A stretch of DNA of 64,000 nt, taken from Ziziphus jujuba (taxonomy: Eukaryota; Streptophyta; Magnoliopsida; Rosales; Rhamnaceae). Where the stretch lies: the NCBI RefSeq assembly GCF_031755915.1, contig NC_083383.1, positions 27,341,001 to 27,405,000 on the forward strand, in the 5' to 3' direction. The notes beneath the pieces are model-generated. The model was not told the origin of the DNA and searched no databases. It was given only the letters and a program-made list of their open reading frames with translations. Shown in pieces: positions 12,010-23,339 of this stretch. Position 1 is the stretch's first letter. Each line of letters begins with the position of its first letter. Made by a program: the position numbers and the translations under genes.

Positions 12010-12168
12010 TTTGACTCAGAAGATTAAGTATTTGATTCAAATTTAATATTTAGCTCTCTAAATTGAATAATTTTTTTAGAAAAATATATAAATTAAATAG
12101 TTAGAATTCAGTAAAGGGGAATGGCTTTATTTCATTTATTTGTGACATAATTTTGAAATATTGAATGA

Positions 12169-12201
<33 letters not shown>

Positions 12202-12413
12202 GTCTTTAGGTTAAATTTCATGCACAAGAGTGAAGATATGACCCAAAATACAAGATGTTGTTTAAAATTAAACCCAAAAGTATAATATTTATGTACATAA
12301 AAAAAAATATATATATATATATATAAAATCTCTTGTACGTTTTGAAAACTGATTATTTCTTCAACAGTATTCGTTTGTTCAAAAAAATAATTACAAAGGA
12401 CAAAATATATGTG

Positions 12414-12444
<31 letters not shown>

Positions 12445-13310
12445 ATATATATTTCTTTTTTGTTTCTTTGGCAAATGACAAAATATTGGTTTGCTTGGGC
12501 AAAACTTTTATAATAAAGAGGAGGGTCGTCGATTTACAATAATTATTTACCCCAAAAAAATACAATAATTCACATTTACCAAAATAAAAAGTACAATAAT
12601 TCACAGAGCAGTTTTTGTGTTATGGAAAATGAACAATGAGCGAGGATCGGAATAACTACTCCGTTTTCAGGAAAAAAAAAAAATGGTAAGGGCATTTGAA
12701 AATGAGTTATCAAGTCTAGCATAAAAGATTTTATTCATTTCTTCAATTATCGAAAAGAAATTACTCTAAATCAAGTTTCATTAAATTATTTTTACTTAAG
12801 GTTTATACTATATTTATAAAAATTTTAAAAAAAAAATGTCTAGTGCAAGAGAAATTTACCATGCATCAGGGGGAAAGGCAAAAAAAATTTAAAAAAAAAT
12901 AAAAAAAATTGAAAAGTGAAAAAAAAGAAATCTAGTCTAAGAGAGCATTGGTATTAACCTTCAGATCATGAGTTAAATTAGGTCTAAAGCTAACAAATGA
13001 TCCTTCTCCATTTTTTTTTCTTTTTCTTAGTTTTTTTTTTTTTTTACCCTCTTTTTTCCGGCACCTTCACCAATTTAACATACGTTTAATTAAAAAAAAA
13101 TTAAAATATGGGATGTGACAAATATTCATGTAAAAAAGTAAGAGAGATATAAATATTTTTTTTTTCTTTATAGAAATTGGAGAATACATTCTAATAAACC
13201 ATATCGTAATTTAGATAAGATTGTGTAGAAATTAAAAAAAAAAAAAAACATATCACACTTGCATGTGATCAATTTCCGAGACTCTGGCTTTCGTCCGAAA
13301 GTTTTTAGTG
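10706..13310. other. Intergenic AT-rich region with microsatellites
   Basis: No supported gene. It contains (AT)n at about 11981-12000, (ATT)n at 12171-12200, (AT)n near 12416-12451 and several A or T runs. A nested pair of A-tailed micro-insertions at 12535-12604 is listed separately. Confidence 0.6.
12535..12604 (+). mobile_element. Two A-tailed micro-insertions at one target
   Basis: The target word TACAATAATT occurs three times: 12535-12544, 12561-12570 and 12592-12601; the last two copies match over 13 bases as TACAATAATTCAC. Between the first two lies ATTTACCCC plus seven A. Between the last two lies ATTTACC plus AAAATAAAAAG. Each is a short leader ending in CC, an A-rich tail and a flanking direct repeat. 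Confidence 0.6.
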
Positions 13311-13319
13311 TTTTTATGA

Positions 13320-13590
13320 GGGATTTTTTGTATTTATGCCTTTAGAACTTTTTTTACAAATTTGCAATTCGTCTCATGAATTTTCTATTTATCGTCAATG
13401 TTTTTGAAACTATTAAAAAAATTTGCAGTTGCAATCTTATATATAAGGTCATAGGTTTGAATTTCAACATAATTTAGGAAGTATAGATGTACAATTCTAT
13501 AAAATTTATTGACAGAGGTGACAAACTTAAATTAAGAGGCAAATTGTCAGACGATGCAAAATTTAAAGTAATGGATCATAATACCTGAAT
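13320..13590. repeat. Foldback-type repeat, copy 1
   Basis: An element of about 270 bp with imperfectly inverted ends: left end TTGCAATTCGTCTCATGAATTT; right end, read in reverse, CAATTTGCCTCTTAATTTAAG. A diverged second copy in the same orientation lies at 14165-14440. Both contain the inner words CTATTAAAAA, then ACTACAATTTTAT or a variant, then a TATAGATG word. Confidence 0.55.
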
Positions 13591-13657
13591 TTTGGTAATC
13601 AAGACTTGGCTTTTAAAAAAAAAAAAAAAGTTGTAAATAACCATTTTTATAATTATC

Positions 13658-13736
13658 GAAATATTTAAGATAAAGATTTCACCCCAAAAAAAAAAAAAAA
13701 AAAAAAAAGAAGAAGAAGAAATATTTTAGACAAAGA
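13658..13736 (+). mobile_element. A-tailed micro-insertion with 19-bp flanking repeat
   Basis: Direct repeats at 13658-13676 and 13718-13736 match at 17 of 19 bases (GAAATATTT followed by A/T AGA T/C AAAGA). The insert at 13677-13717 is TTTCACCCC, then about 24 A, then GAAGAAGAA. Confidence 0.65.
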
Positions 13737-13781
13737 GGCATTTGCCAACATGTAGACGGAAAACTGTAAGTGGAGCTGCAT

Positions 13782-14132
13782 TTAAGCATCAATTTCTGAA
13801 TTTAATTTCCCCTTAGCTAGTTCATGGACAGCAATGTTTTTGGATCTAGGAATCCAATTAAAACAACAAAACTTACAACCAAGTTCATAAATACTTTTAA
13901 TCCCAAGATAGATGACAATCAACCAGACTTCTTTAGGTTTTTTCATCATCAATTGAGCATCACTTTCACATATGGCATAACTCCGGTCTTCTTTAATTGC
14001 ATGAGTCATGATGAAGAGCAAGTTGAAATACCATAGCTTGGGACTACCTCTAGATTGGTAACAAAAATGGTGTGCAAGTCCGAAGGCCAATAACATTGAG
14101 CTTAAATGAAACTCGGAGAAGGAGGGCTTCAA
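13782..14132 (-). pseudogene. LINE-type RNase H domain fragment
   Basis: The minus-strand frame contains ICESDAQLMM and, about 45 residues later, CCFNWIPRSKNIAVHELAK. This is the pattern of the plant non-LTR-retrotransposon RNase H domain: an E-S-D block followed by a Trp-x-x-Arg-x-x-Asn-x-x-A-H-x-LA-K block near the C-terminus. Only the last part of the domain is present. The upstream reverse transcriptase is missing, and the residues preceding this block do not continue the family pattern well. It is a relic, lying between two copies of a foldback repeat (13320-13590 and 14165-14440). Confidence 0.6.
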
Positions 14133-14164
14133 CCAACCGAAGTTAAAGGGTAATTTTGATTTTA

Positions 14165-14440
14165 ACCATTTTGCTTGGGTTTATTGCACTATGCTTTTGA
14201 ACTTTCCATTGATTTGTAATTTGCCCTATAAATTTTATATTTTGTTATCCATGTTCCTCCAACTATTAAAAATTTTTTAACTACAATTTTATGTATATAG
14301 CATGGGTGTGATTTTCCGCAAAGTTTAACTATATAGATGCATATTTCGTAAAAAATTCAAAGGATATAAGTGACAAATGCAAAATTTAAGAGACGAACTG
14401 AAAATCCATACAAAATTCTTGAGGCACAGATGTAAACTAA
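14165..14440. repeat. Foldback-type repeat, copy 2
   Basis: A diverged copy of the 13320-13590 repeat in the same orientation. It has the words TTTGTAATTTGCCCTATAAATTT at the left, CTATTAAAAATTTTTTAACTAC in the middle, and GACAAATGCAAAATTTAAGAGACGAACTG at the right (given here only as signposts). The ends are imperfectly inverted. Confidence 0.5.
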
Positions 14441-14449
14441 CACTTTTTT

Positions 14450-15133
14450 GCTTTGGTATAATTTCAATATGTAATAAAGGTTTTCAAAATAATTATAACT
14501 TATTTTCTTTTAATTTTATTTTTGGTAGGATTTTCTTTTTATTTAAAGCATATACATTTGAAATGCAATAAAGTAGTTGATTCAGGCTGCTATTAACAAC
14601 CACACACGTACTTATTCATCAAAAACAATAACAATATACATATTTATAGGTTAGGTTTATATCATATATAAGGAAATTTGCTTTGGACAATGTTGAAAAT
14701 TTATAAAACAAAATGCAATGATAAAAATTATTATTTTTCCAATTGATGAAGATTTTAATTCCCAATTTCAATATATATTATAAATAAATAAAAAAAGATA
14801 TCCTCGAAATAATAATTATTGAAGAAGTAATTCTCAAAATGAAGCATGCAAATGGTAGAATATGAGTTTTTTTTTTTTTTTTTTGAATAATTTGGGAACG
14901 TTTTAGGCTTGGCCTCATTTTTATTTTTATTTTTTCATATATATTTTTTATTAAAAACAAAAAAGAGAAAAAAGAGAAAAAAAAAAAAAATTTGTTTTGT
15001 TGGACAGTTGGAGGGCAGTGGAAGAGTGAGAGAGAATATCCGGTGTGCCCGGAATCCCAATTGGGTTTGGATATATTTAATTTGGGGGGATACGACATCG
15101 GCGGAGAGAGAAGAAGGGGGTGGTCCTCCAAAA
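14450..15133 (+). promoter_or_regulatory. Upstream region and probable 5' leader of the adenylate kinase gene
   Basis: AT-rich, with T runs at 14868-14884. Composition changes to GC-rich at about 15000, giving an apparent leader of about 130 bases (GAGAGAGAA and GGAGAGAGAAG words) directly before the ATG at 15134. A TATATATTTTT word at about 14939 could be a TATA element, but the spacing is longer than usual. No stronger promoter motif is visible. Confidence 0.35.
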
Positions 15134-18100
15134 ATGGCGTTCTGCGCTGCACTCGGAGCCATCCTTCCACATCCTAATCACTCCCAAAACTATGTCGTTT
15201 CGAATTCCCTCTCCGTTTCCTCCTCTTCCTCCTCCATTTACGTTCCCAATCTCAATTCCATTTCAATTCTCAAACGCCCTCCTCTTCTTCTCTCCACCCA
15301 ATCTTCTTCTTCTTCTTCTTCTTCCTTGTCTGGTTTATCTCTCCCTCACGTTGAAACCCTTATCCCCAATCGGTGTAACAATAACAAGCCATTGCCTAAA
15401 GCTCCCAAGTTCATGGTAATTTGGGAATTTTGGTGGTGGGGATTATAATGGGTTGAGCTTTTGTTTCTCTTAATGGGTTTGGTGATTTTTTTCAGGTTAC
15501 GGGGTGTGTAAAGGCTGAGCCTTTGAGGATAATGATATCCGGGGCTCCAGCTTCTGGCAAGGGAACCCAGTGTCAGCTCATCACTCAGAAAGTATGTTTT
15601 TATTTTTTTTATTTTTTTTTTATTATTATTTTTTTTTAATGCAGTTGAATTGATGAGTAGTTGGTTTGAAAGGATTGGTGATTAATATAAGTTCTTTAGA
15701 ATGTCCAGAATTGAAAATAAACAAGTTGGTTGAAATGGGGCGGTAAAGTTTCAAACCATTTTTTGTTAAATAAAAAGGTTAGGAATTCATAAACAAGTTA
15801 TGTGCTTTGTTGGGGAGTTTGGGATCCTATTTTCCTCGGATATATGTTTTTTTTTTTTTTCCCCTTGGATTTTTATTTAGATTAAGATATTATTTGTTCA
15901 GATTTTAGTTTCGGAAATTACGCGAGGATGGATGCATGAGTAAATTCAGAAACACATAATAAACAAGAAATAAGAACCAGGACATAATGAACAACACATA
16001 ACAACCATCTGCACATAATCTTTCTTGTTTCTGGCTCACTATGAAAAAAACAATGAAAGATGTCTGAGTTCATGAGTACTTAAGCTCTGTGATGTGTTAA
16101 CTGCGGCTAGAATCTGAATGATATGCTTTTTCCAGAGGGTTATAATTCATCATTTGCCTAGAGGGACGCCTCTAGGTGCAGAAGTTTTCTACACCATATC
16201 CTCTGTGTTCTGGTTAAATGATCCTGCTAAATATATCACGGACAAAATTTCGTTTACGTTTGGGGTTATTAAGTTAGTGTCTATCTATCTCTTAAATATT
16301 CTACATTAAGATAATTAAAACTCTTTGTCTATCTTAGTGACTGATATGTAATTACGTACATAAAGTTCAGTTTCTCAGTCATTTATTTCTGAATTCTAAA
16401 TTGTTCATGAGGAAATGAAAATTGAACTCGTAATCTCTTAAATGCAGTATGATTTAGTACATATAGCTGCTGGAGATTTACTTAGGGCGGAAGTTGCAGC
16501 TGGCAGTGAAAATGGGAGACAGGCAAGGGAATATATGGAGAAAGGACAATTGGTCCCAAATGAGATTGTTGTCATGGTAAGGAGAACGTATTAATTTGAC
16601 AATAATCATGCTACTGGTGATTTATATATTTATTTTTCCATCGTGTAGATGGTGAAAGAGCGCCTATTGCAGCCAGATTCTCAAGAAAAAGGTTGGCTTT
16701 TGGATGGATATCCTAGGAGCTTATCACAAGCAAATGCTCTTAAGGGATTTGGATTTGAGCCAGATCTTTTCATTCTTTTAGAAGTAAGGTCTTTTTTGCT
16801 CTGTTTGTATCTCATAACTGAATGACTGTTCATTGAAGTCGTATAGGAATAGGAGAAAATCAGCTTCAAGATGGTTCTCAACTATTTATAGCTAATTTCT
16901 TTGATTTCTTTTTCATGCTTGTGAGCCTTGGAGGTTCTTATTTTATAAATTATTTCATATTTTATTGTTGATGTGTGATGAAAAGCATCATGCCTGCATA
17001 ATGTCTCTTGTTTCTTATTTCTTTTGTTGAATTGATACACTGTTAATGCAAACTCTATAATTAAGTTTCACAATTGTGATTAACAGTGTGGTGTTTCATT
17101 TGCAGGTTAGTGAAGAGATTCTTGTTGAGAGAGTTGTTGGACGTAGGTTAGATCCTGTTACTGGAAAAATATACCACCTAAAGTATTCTCCTCCAGAGAC
17201 TGAAGAAATCGCTTCAAGGCTCACACAACGCTTTGATGACACAGAAGAAAAGGTATACTTATGCCATTCGAGCTAGTTTAATACTTTGACTTAAGAAAGT
17301 TTTGGTGCTTTTACAGTTAGTTTTTCTGTATAACTGACCTATTATGCTCTTGTTTCCAATCATCAAGCAAGATTATCTTATAATTATTCCTATTTACTTT
17401 TTACTCATTAAGGTGAAGTTGCGATTACGCACACATCATCAAAATGTGGAGGCAGTGCTTTCCTTGTATGAAGACAAAACAGTAAAGGCATGTTCTATAC
17501 CATCTCTTTTCTCTGTTTCCCTTTTTTCCTGTGTCTGTTTGTGCACGCTCTCTCTTGCATGAACGTTCAAAATGCGTAATGTCAAATAACATGTTTATAT
17601 ATGTTACAAATACTTGGGGGTGGGTATTGAGTATGGGTGCGTCTAGAAGCTGGATTTGTTGATCTCTGAAATTTTAGGATATGGAAACTTGCCTAAAAGT
17701 GCTTAAATTTAGGATACAGTTACTTGGACATGAAGTTTAGGATTCATTCTAAATCTGTTCTTGTAGAATATATTCTTACTATTTTCTCATTTTTATTTTA
17801 TTTTTTTATTCTTATTTTAGTCCATATAACTTTCTTTTTGGGTCTTTACAGATCATAATTATTTGCTTTATTAGAGACTCACTGACAGATTAAGCCCTTA
17901 TGTTAGTTTAATCACCTTGTTTGAAGTTTGAGATCTCTTTTAAAAGCCGTCTGATTTACTGGCTCATCGCACAAATTTCATATTAGACTTGGGTGACTTA
18001 GCAAGGAAATCACTAGGTATTGGTGAGAAATAAATCATTGTTATGTATAATCTCCTACAAATGTGAAACTTCCACTTTCTCTTTATGTCAATGGCTTGAT

Positions 18101-20630
18101 CTAACTCCATGATTGTATTGATTGTGTGTCGAGGAATTAATATATGAGAGTAGTAAATGTCATTTGGTTGAGCATAAACAGGTGAGTAAATGACATTTAG
18201 TTTTTGTCAAGTCAACATCTCATTCTAAACTACAAGAGCTACTCCTTTAGGTTTTGGTGCTTGCTCAGCTTGCAAAGCTCTTTCATAAGCATTTTCTCCT
18301 AGGACAACATAAGTTAATTCTCTTGAATATAAGATTCCAATACATCGAAAAATTGAGATATCAAAGAAGCAGGCTTTTCATATTGCACTTCTTAATCGGA
18401 TCTTTGAATTATAAAATATAAGAAGTTACTCTAAAGATTTTTTTTTTTTTTTAAATTTAACCATGATCTGAAACTTGTTACTTATAATAGGATGAGAGGT
18501 GCTTCTTTCTGAGAATGTATGGCATTTCACCTTCACATGTGTTTCACCTCTTTTGTGGAGAAGTTGTTCAGCTCTTTTGCTATTCTTGTCATATCGATGA
18601 GTTTCCATTTGACATTGAAGTGTAAAAAAACGATGATCTGACTAGTGATATTGAAAGTAATCTTCTAAGTCTCCAATCCAATCTAGAAGGCATATGATAG
18701 GATAGCTATGCACCAAAGTATTCAAAATATTAATCTTGATATCTATTTGACAAGTGGGTGGTCAACCACATTTGTAGTGGGGCATAGGGGCTTCTTTGGC
18801 TAATTTGGGTAGTGGGAATTTAAAGACTAGTAACAGCCATTCGAATATTGAAATTGTAGAAACGAATTTGGGCTCTGGTACCAATTGATGTAGAAGTCAT
18901 AAATGAGACAGCAGGTGAAGAAGACAGAAGGGAGAAAGGGATGATAAACAAAAAGAAATGGAATTACTTAGAAAGCAAGACAGAGGAATTATATGTATCA
19001 TTCAATGGTCAAGTTTCTGTCACTTTTTTACTATTTCTAATAGTCCTCCCCTTTCTCTCTCTTTCTCCCCATTTCTCTTTTATTTTTCTTTTCTCTCATG
19101 TCTAGTGCTACCTGAATTGTTATTAGAGCCTAATTTCGTTTCTCACAATTGTCATTGCCAAAAGCCTTTCGAATCACAAAAAGCACAAAATTTAAAGCCC
19201 CATGTATTGCTGCTGTTGTTGTCAATGATTGGTTCTTGTGGCCTATCAACTTTGCCAACAGGTCATGATCTCATGATGCGTCAAATATAGTCAACTGCAC
19301 ACCCTTTCTTTAAAGAAAGTCCTCAATTGTCAATTAAGTCATGTTGCATACTGGTCTGAGCTTTGTTCTTTTTCTTTTCATCAGGAATGACCATAGATAA
19401 ATGATGGTGCTCTAAAAGTTTCGATTTTTTCTCTGCAATGAAGATTAAAGCAGTATCACAAGATTATAACTTTCTGTGGTTGAGTTCTATTATGGATCTA
19501 GGATTTTGTTTTTTCTTTTTGGTTTCCTAATCAATTTAGGTTTTTAGTTCTGCATGAAAGCCCTAACTTTTTAGAACTTGTATACAAGATAAATTTTGTC
19601 AACATGAACTAAGTAATTTAGTGATTGTTGGCAAAGGTTCAGCTAAAAGTCTATATTAATCAGATTTTTCTTGGATTGATAATAATGTAATACCATAAAT
19701 GATGACGAGAAAGGGAAGTTGTCTAGAGTAGCTTCTTTTTTTTTTTTTTTTTTTCCTCCTCTCTTGGGGTGGTGGGGGATCTGCTTGGTGAGTAAATGAA
19801 AGGAGAAACTAGTATTTGCGTAGCATTTTTGGTTTTGAATACTCATTGTTCAAGAATATGCTGAAAATGTAGGCCCAAACCATGAAATGTTTGAATAACA
19901 AAATCACACACATGTTGGACTGTTAAAAGAAGTTGGGAGGTTTATACTAAATGTTGTTACTCGTTATTGTATGGTTGGTGACTTAATAGGTTCTCGTTGT
20001 AACTATTTCAACTACATTTTGAGTGATTTGGTTGGAAATAAGCAGAAGGAACTTTAAGGACAAGTTTCTGACATGGATTGTGTCTTTTATTGTTTTGTAT
20101 TGGTTAATAGTTCTTTTTATCTTTTTTCTTTTCTTATGTTTATGATATTTTAAGGATTTTTCCCCCCCTCTATTTGCCTACTGTGATTGTTTCTCGTGGC
20201 AATAAAATTTTGCTTATTGAAAATTTAATAAAAGAAGTCATGCACTTTATTCAGTATCGTGATTCGTTATCCTCTGATTATATTACATGATTAATTTGTA
20301 TTCATAAAATAATCTTTTCATATCCTTGCATAACAGAGTATGCCCAATCTTTGGGAATGGGCAACCTGATGCCTGTTTTTGAAACAAATTTGTGTATGCG
20401 AGTTCATGTTTGGCAAAATTTTGCACCTTTGTTCTCTTTTCTCTGGGGCATGAGATGGCATTTTGCATGGCAGTTAATGTTTCATTTGTAAATCCAACTT
20501 GAAGAGTCATTTGTACTTGTTTCAGATCAATGGAAATGTTTGCAAAGAGGATGTGTTTGTCCAAATTGATGTTGTGCTGACAAAACTTCTTGAGCAAAGG
20601 AAGGAAGCTTCAGAATCTGTGGCAGCATAG
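15134..20630 (+). CDS. AMK2: Chloroplast adenylate kinase, AMK2-like, seven exons
   Basis: Catalyses ATP + AMP = 2 ADP, balancing plastid adenylates. Exons: 15134-15415, 15496-15591, 16448-16576, 16649-16783, 17106-17252, 17413-17487 and 20526-20630, all phase 0, giving 322 residues. Residues 1-94 form a Ser/Pro-rich, acid-poor extension with an (S)8 run, typical of a chloroplast transit peptide. The P-loop GAPASGKGT is at about 110-118, the AMP-binding [10 protein letters not shown] at about 133-142, DGYPRS at about 188-193, and the lid starts [19 protein letters not shown] at about 226. The sequence matches the nuclear-encoded plastid AMK2 group (Arabidopsis At5g47840, about 283 residues). 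It is longer mainly because of the transit region. Intron 6 is about 3 kb and appears to use a GC donor. The gene converges on a CCR4-like kinase pseudogene starting 0.37 kb downstream. All catalytic motifs are intact, so it is probably functional. Confidence 0.93.
17488..20525 (+). other. Intron 6 of the adenylate kinase gene, GC-AG type, 3.0 kb
   Basis: The exon reads GAC AAA ACA GTA AAG and is followed by gcatgt, so the donor is AAG|GC. The acceptor is TTTCAG at 20520-20525. A GT lies six bases earlier (ACA|GTAAAG), but using it would delete Val-Lys at a position where relatives keep a Lys-Ile/Val pair before the GN motif. This intron is much longer than the others (80-860 bp), and its last 0.6 kb is duplicated at 35.8-37.2 kb. 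Inside it, near 18855-18890, there is a sequence resembling an initiator-Met primer site on the minus strand. Confidence 0.65.
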
Positions 20631-20994
20631 AAGAACTTACCAGAAGAATGGTTAAAACCCCATTTAACCGTCTCCAAAAATGGCAGGGGTGAATGATTAT
20701 GTGCAATGCAATCATTTTTTGGTGTATCTTCGAAGTTCTTCTGAAGTAGCTAGAGAAGAAGAGTGTTCCCATAAATGTATGATTTTTCTTTGGCAAGCCA
20801 AAGAAATTGTTTTTTAGAGTTACATAACCCACAAAATGATCCATTCATGTAATGTACATAAATTTGTATGCAAATTGCTTGTCAAAATAATAATAATAAT
20901 AATAAATTTGTACGCAAATGCGACCCAAATAATAAGAAAATTTTACTATTTCACCAATAATGTAACATGTCATGAGGTGTGGCAGCTACCTAGC
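20631..20994. other. Spacer between convergent adenylate kinase and dead kinase
   Basis: Probable 3' UTR of the adenylate kinase gene. (AAT)n at about 20886-20906 offers AATAAA-like signals. The first 260 bases are duplicated in the right-hand copy at about 37298-37560. Confidence 0.6.
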
Positions 20995-22012
20995 CTAGCC
21001 TAATGGAAGGCGCACAGCCAAATCAAAGACTCGATGGACAACAACTAGGGTATTCTGCGTCCGCTGTGCTCCGGCTGCCACCGCTCTTTCCAAGTAACCT
21101 GCAATCTCCAACATAGTTGGTCTTTCTCGGCCTTCCAACACTACAAAATCGGTGGCCATGTACCCTACATGTGCTAAGGCCTCTACCTCAAATGGGGTAG
21201 GGGGTGGCACTTTAGGGTCCAAAACTCTTGTATTTCATCGTGAACGATATACGGCACCATATAATCAACCACATTTCTTGGTATTCCATTTTCATACTTA
21301 TGAATTGCTCTCAACCCATAAAGCAATTCTAATAATCATAATAATAATACTCCAAAACTATACACATCGCTCTGCGAGGTCAATTGATGGAGGCGATAGT
21401 ATTCTGGGTCAGTGTATCCCATAGTGCCTACAACGCAAAGGGGAAGGTGGAAGTGAGGAGGAGGACGACAACGAGTACTCAAAGATTGTCCGAAATAGGA
21501 TACCTTGGCCGTCCACGTGGCATCCAAAAATATGTTGAGGACTTGATGTCTCCGTGCATGATGGAGTTTTGGTGGAGAAACTCGATTGCTCTTGGAGTGC
21601 CACTTTAAGGCTAGCTGCCCAGGAAGAAAACAGAGGGGAAGTGGATTGGATTTGAGGCTGCTGATTGCGATAGCTATTGTGATTGTGGAGATGATCATAG
21701 AGAGAGCGTTTTTTCATGAACTCATGGACTAAAATCCTTCCTCGTGGTCTTCGTAAAACCCAAGCAGGTGAACAAGGTGCATGTGCTGGTTCAGCAAAGA
21801 AATGGAGTTGAGCCCGTTGAGAAAAGAGTTGAAGTCGGCGTCATCATCTGTCCGGTATAATCTTCTCCCTTTCGATGAATATTTCCCGGCCATCGTCGAG
21901 TTTTCCGTGATACGCTGTGCCGTTGGTTGAAGTTGTTGGTGGCATCCATTAGGACTTGCATAAAGGATTCCTCTAGCCGTTCCCCCAGGAGAGGTTGACC
22001 CTGTTGGGTTTG

Positions 22013-22227
22013 TGTTAGGATTTATCATTATCTTATGTTATTATTGTTTATCTAAGCTAGTAGAATATTGTACAGCTGTATACTTAGCCTAAGAGTGTTA
22101 AGAGTTTATATCATTTACGTTGCTCTTTACGTGTGTATATATACCTTTGCAATTATTAATGAAAGTGTACTGTTCACGTAGTTTCTCGTTGCATGATAAC
22201 AGTGCTTTGCTCCTCTGTTTTATTTCA
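22013..22227 (+). repeat. Left LTR of the copia element
   Basis: Begins TGTTAGG and ends TTTCA. Contains TATATATAC and a CTGTTCACGTAG word. It matches the right LTR except for an extra block around 22055-22088 and small differences. Confidence 0.9.
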
Positions 22228-22239
22228 TGTATCAGAGCC

Positions 22240-22450
22240 TTTGAAAGCAAAAGCTGTGTCAATCGTTCCTCTATCTTCTACCATTCCAAATCTCTCTCAA
22301 GTAACCTTATCCAATTATAACTTCCCAATTAAGCTTGACAATGATAATTATTCCCTATGGGCAAGTCAAATCCTACCAGCAATCATTGGTAGTAATCTTG
22401 AAGGTTTCATCAATGGAGATATACAACCTCCACAAAAAATGGCTCAATAA
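22240..22450 (+). pseudogene. Copia gag N-terminal fragment
   Basis: The frame encodes VTLSNYNFPIKLDNDNYSLW, then ILPAIIGSNLEGFINGD, the conserved start of plant copia Gag (LxxxNYxxWxxxxxPxLxGxxLxGFIxG). It stops at TAA 22448-22450, next to a micro-insertion at 22464-22500. Later gag words reappear out of frame (LADHPIPNDEFI region near 22770-22920), showing frameshifts. Confidence 0.75.
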
Positions 22451-22513
22451 ATCCATCTCTAGAGTTTAAGCCAAAAAAAAAAAATAAATAAATAAATAAA
22501 ATGCATCTCTCGA
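22451..22513 (+). mobile_element. A-tailed micro-insertion inside the copia gag
   Basis: Flanking direct repeats ATCCATCTCTAGA (22451-22463) and ATGCATCTCTCGA (22501-22513) match at 11 of 13 bases. The insert is GTTTAAGCC, then 12 A, then four TAAA units. It must be younger than the copia insertion that it interrupts. Confidence 0.55.
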
Positions 22514-23339
22514 ACCAACTAGCACTGCCACGCCACAATTAATATTGAATCCAGAATACCAGCGATGGCATCGCTTAGATTAGGCGTTGTTAGATGGATC
22601 CTCTCATCCATCTCCCTCAACGTACAAACTGCATGTCATTTCAATTATGGAGTTCACTTGGAAAGCTCTTCAGCAATCAGTCTAGAGCAAAATTGATGCA
22701 GCTAAAACTTCTGTTGCAGTCAACCAAGAAAGTCATTGTCCATCAGTGCCTATTTCGCCAAAATGAATGCCAACAGCTTGGCTCTTGCCGATCATCCCAT
22801 TCCTAATGATGAGTTCATTATGTATCTTCTTGAAGGTATGAAAGTATTCCTCTTGAATATGATGCTGTTGTTGCTAATATTAACTTTCAACCTATACCTT
22901 TAGATGTTGAAGAAGTTCAGGCACTTCTCATGTGACAAGAGATGCGTTTACAGAATGCCACATCTGTCATTGCACCTGCACTAGACAACTAGATAAATGG
23001 AGAAAGTTGAAAATACCTCAAAAGTTTAACCTAATGGAATGTGTATTTTTATTTCATTTATATTTTTTTTTAATCCGTTTTTTTAGGTTTTTTTTTGTGT
23101 CTTTACATTTATTTTTATATTTATTTTTTTATTTTGAATGGAATTGTTGAATTTTGATCCTAAAATTTTTTGGATCTCTGATACCAAATTAAAAATACCA
23201 TTAATACTAAAAACTTAAACTGATTTATCCTTAAAACTGATATAACGTTGCAAAACAAGTTCCACACCAGTAAGCTCTAGTGTTCAATTAGCCAAGCAGG
23301 TTGGCTCCCCCTTCAAAGGTGTTTTTCAGTTTTAAAGCA

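Noticed and set aside
14909..15448. Longer open frame starting upstream of the adenylate kinase ATG
   Set aside because: It begins in a poly-A/Lys stretch. The ATG at 15134 gives a normal transit peptide, and the part after 15415 is intron.
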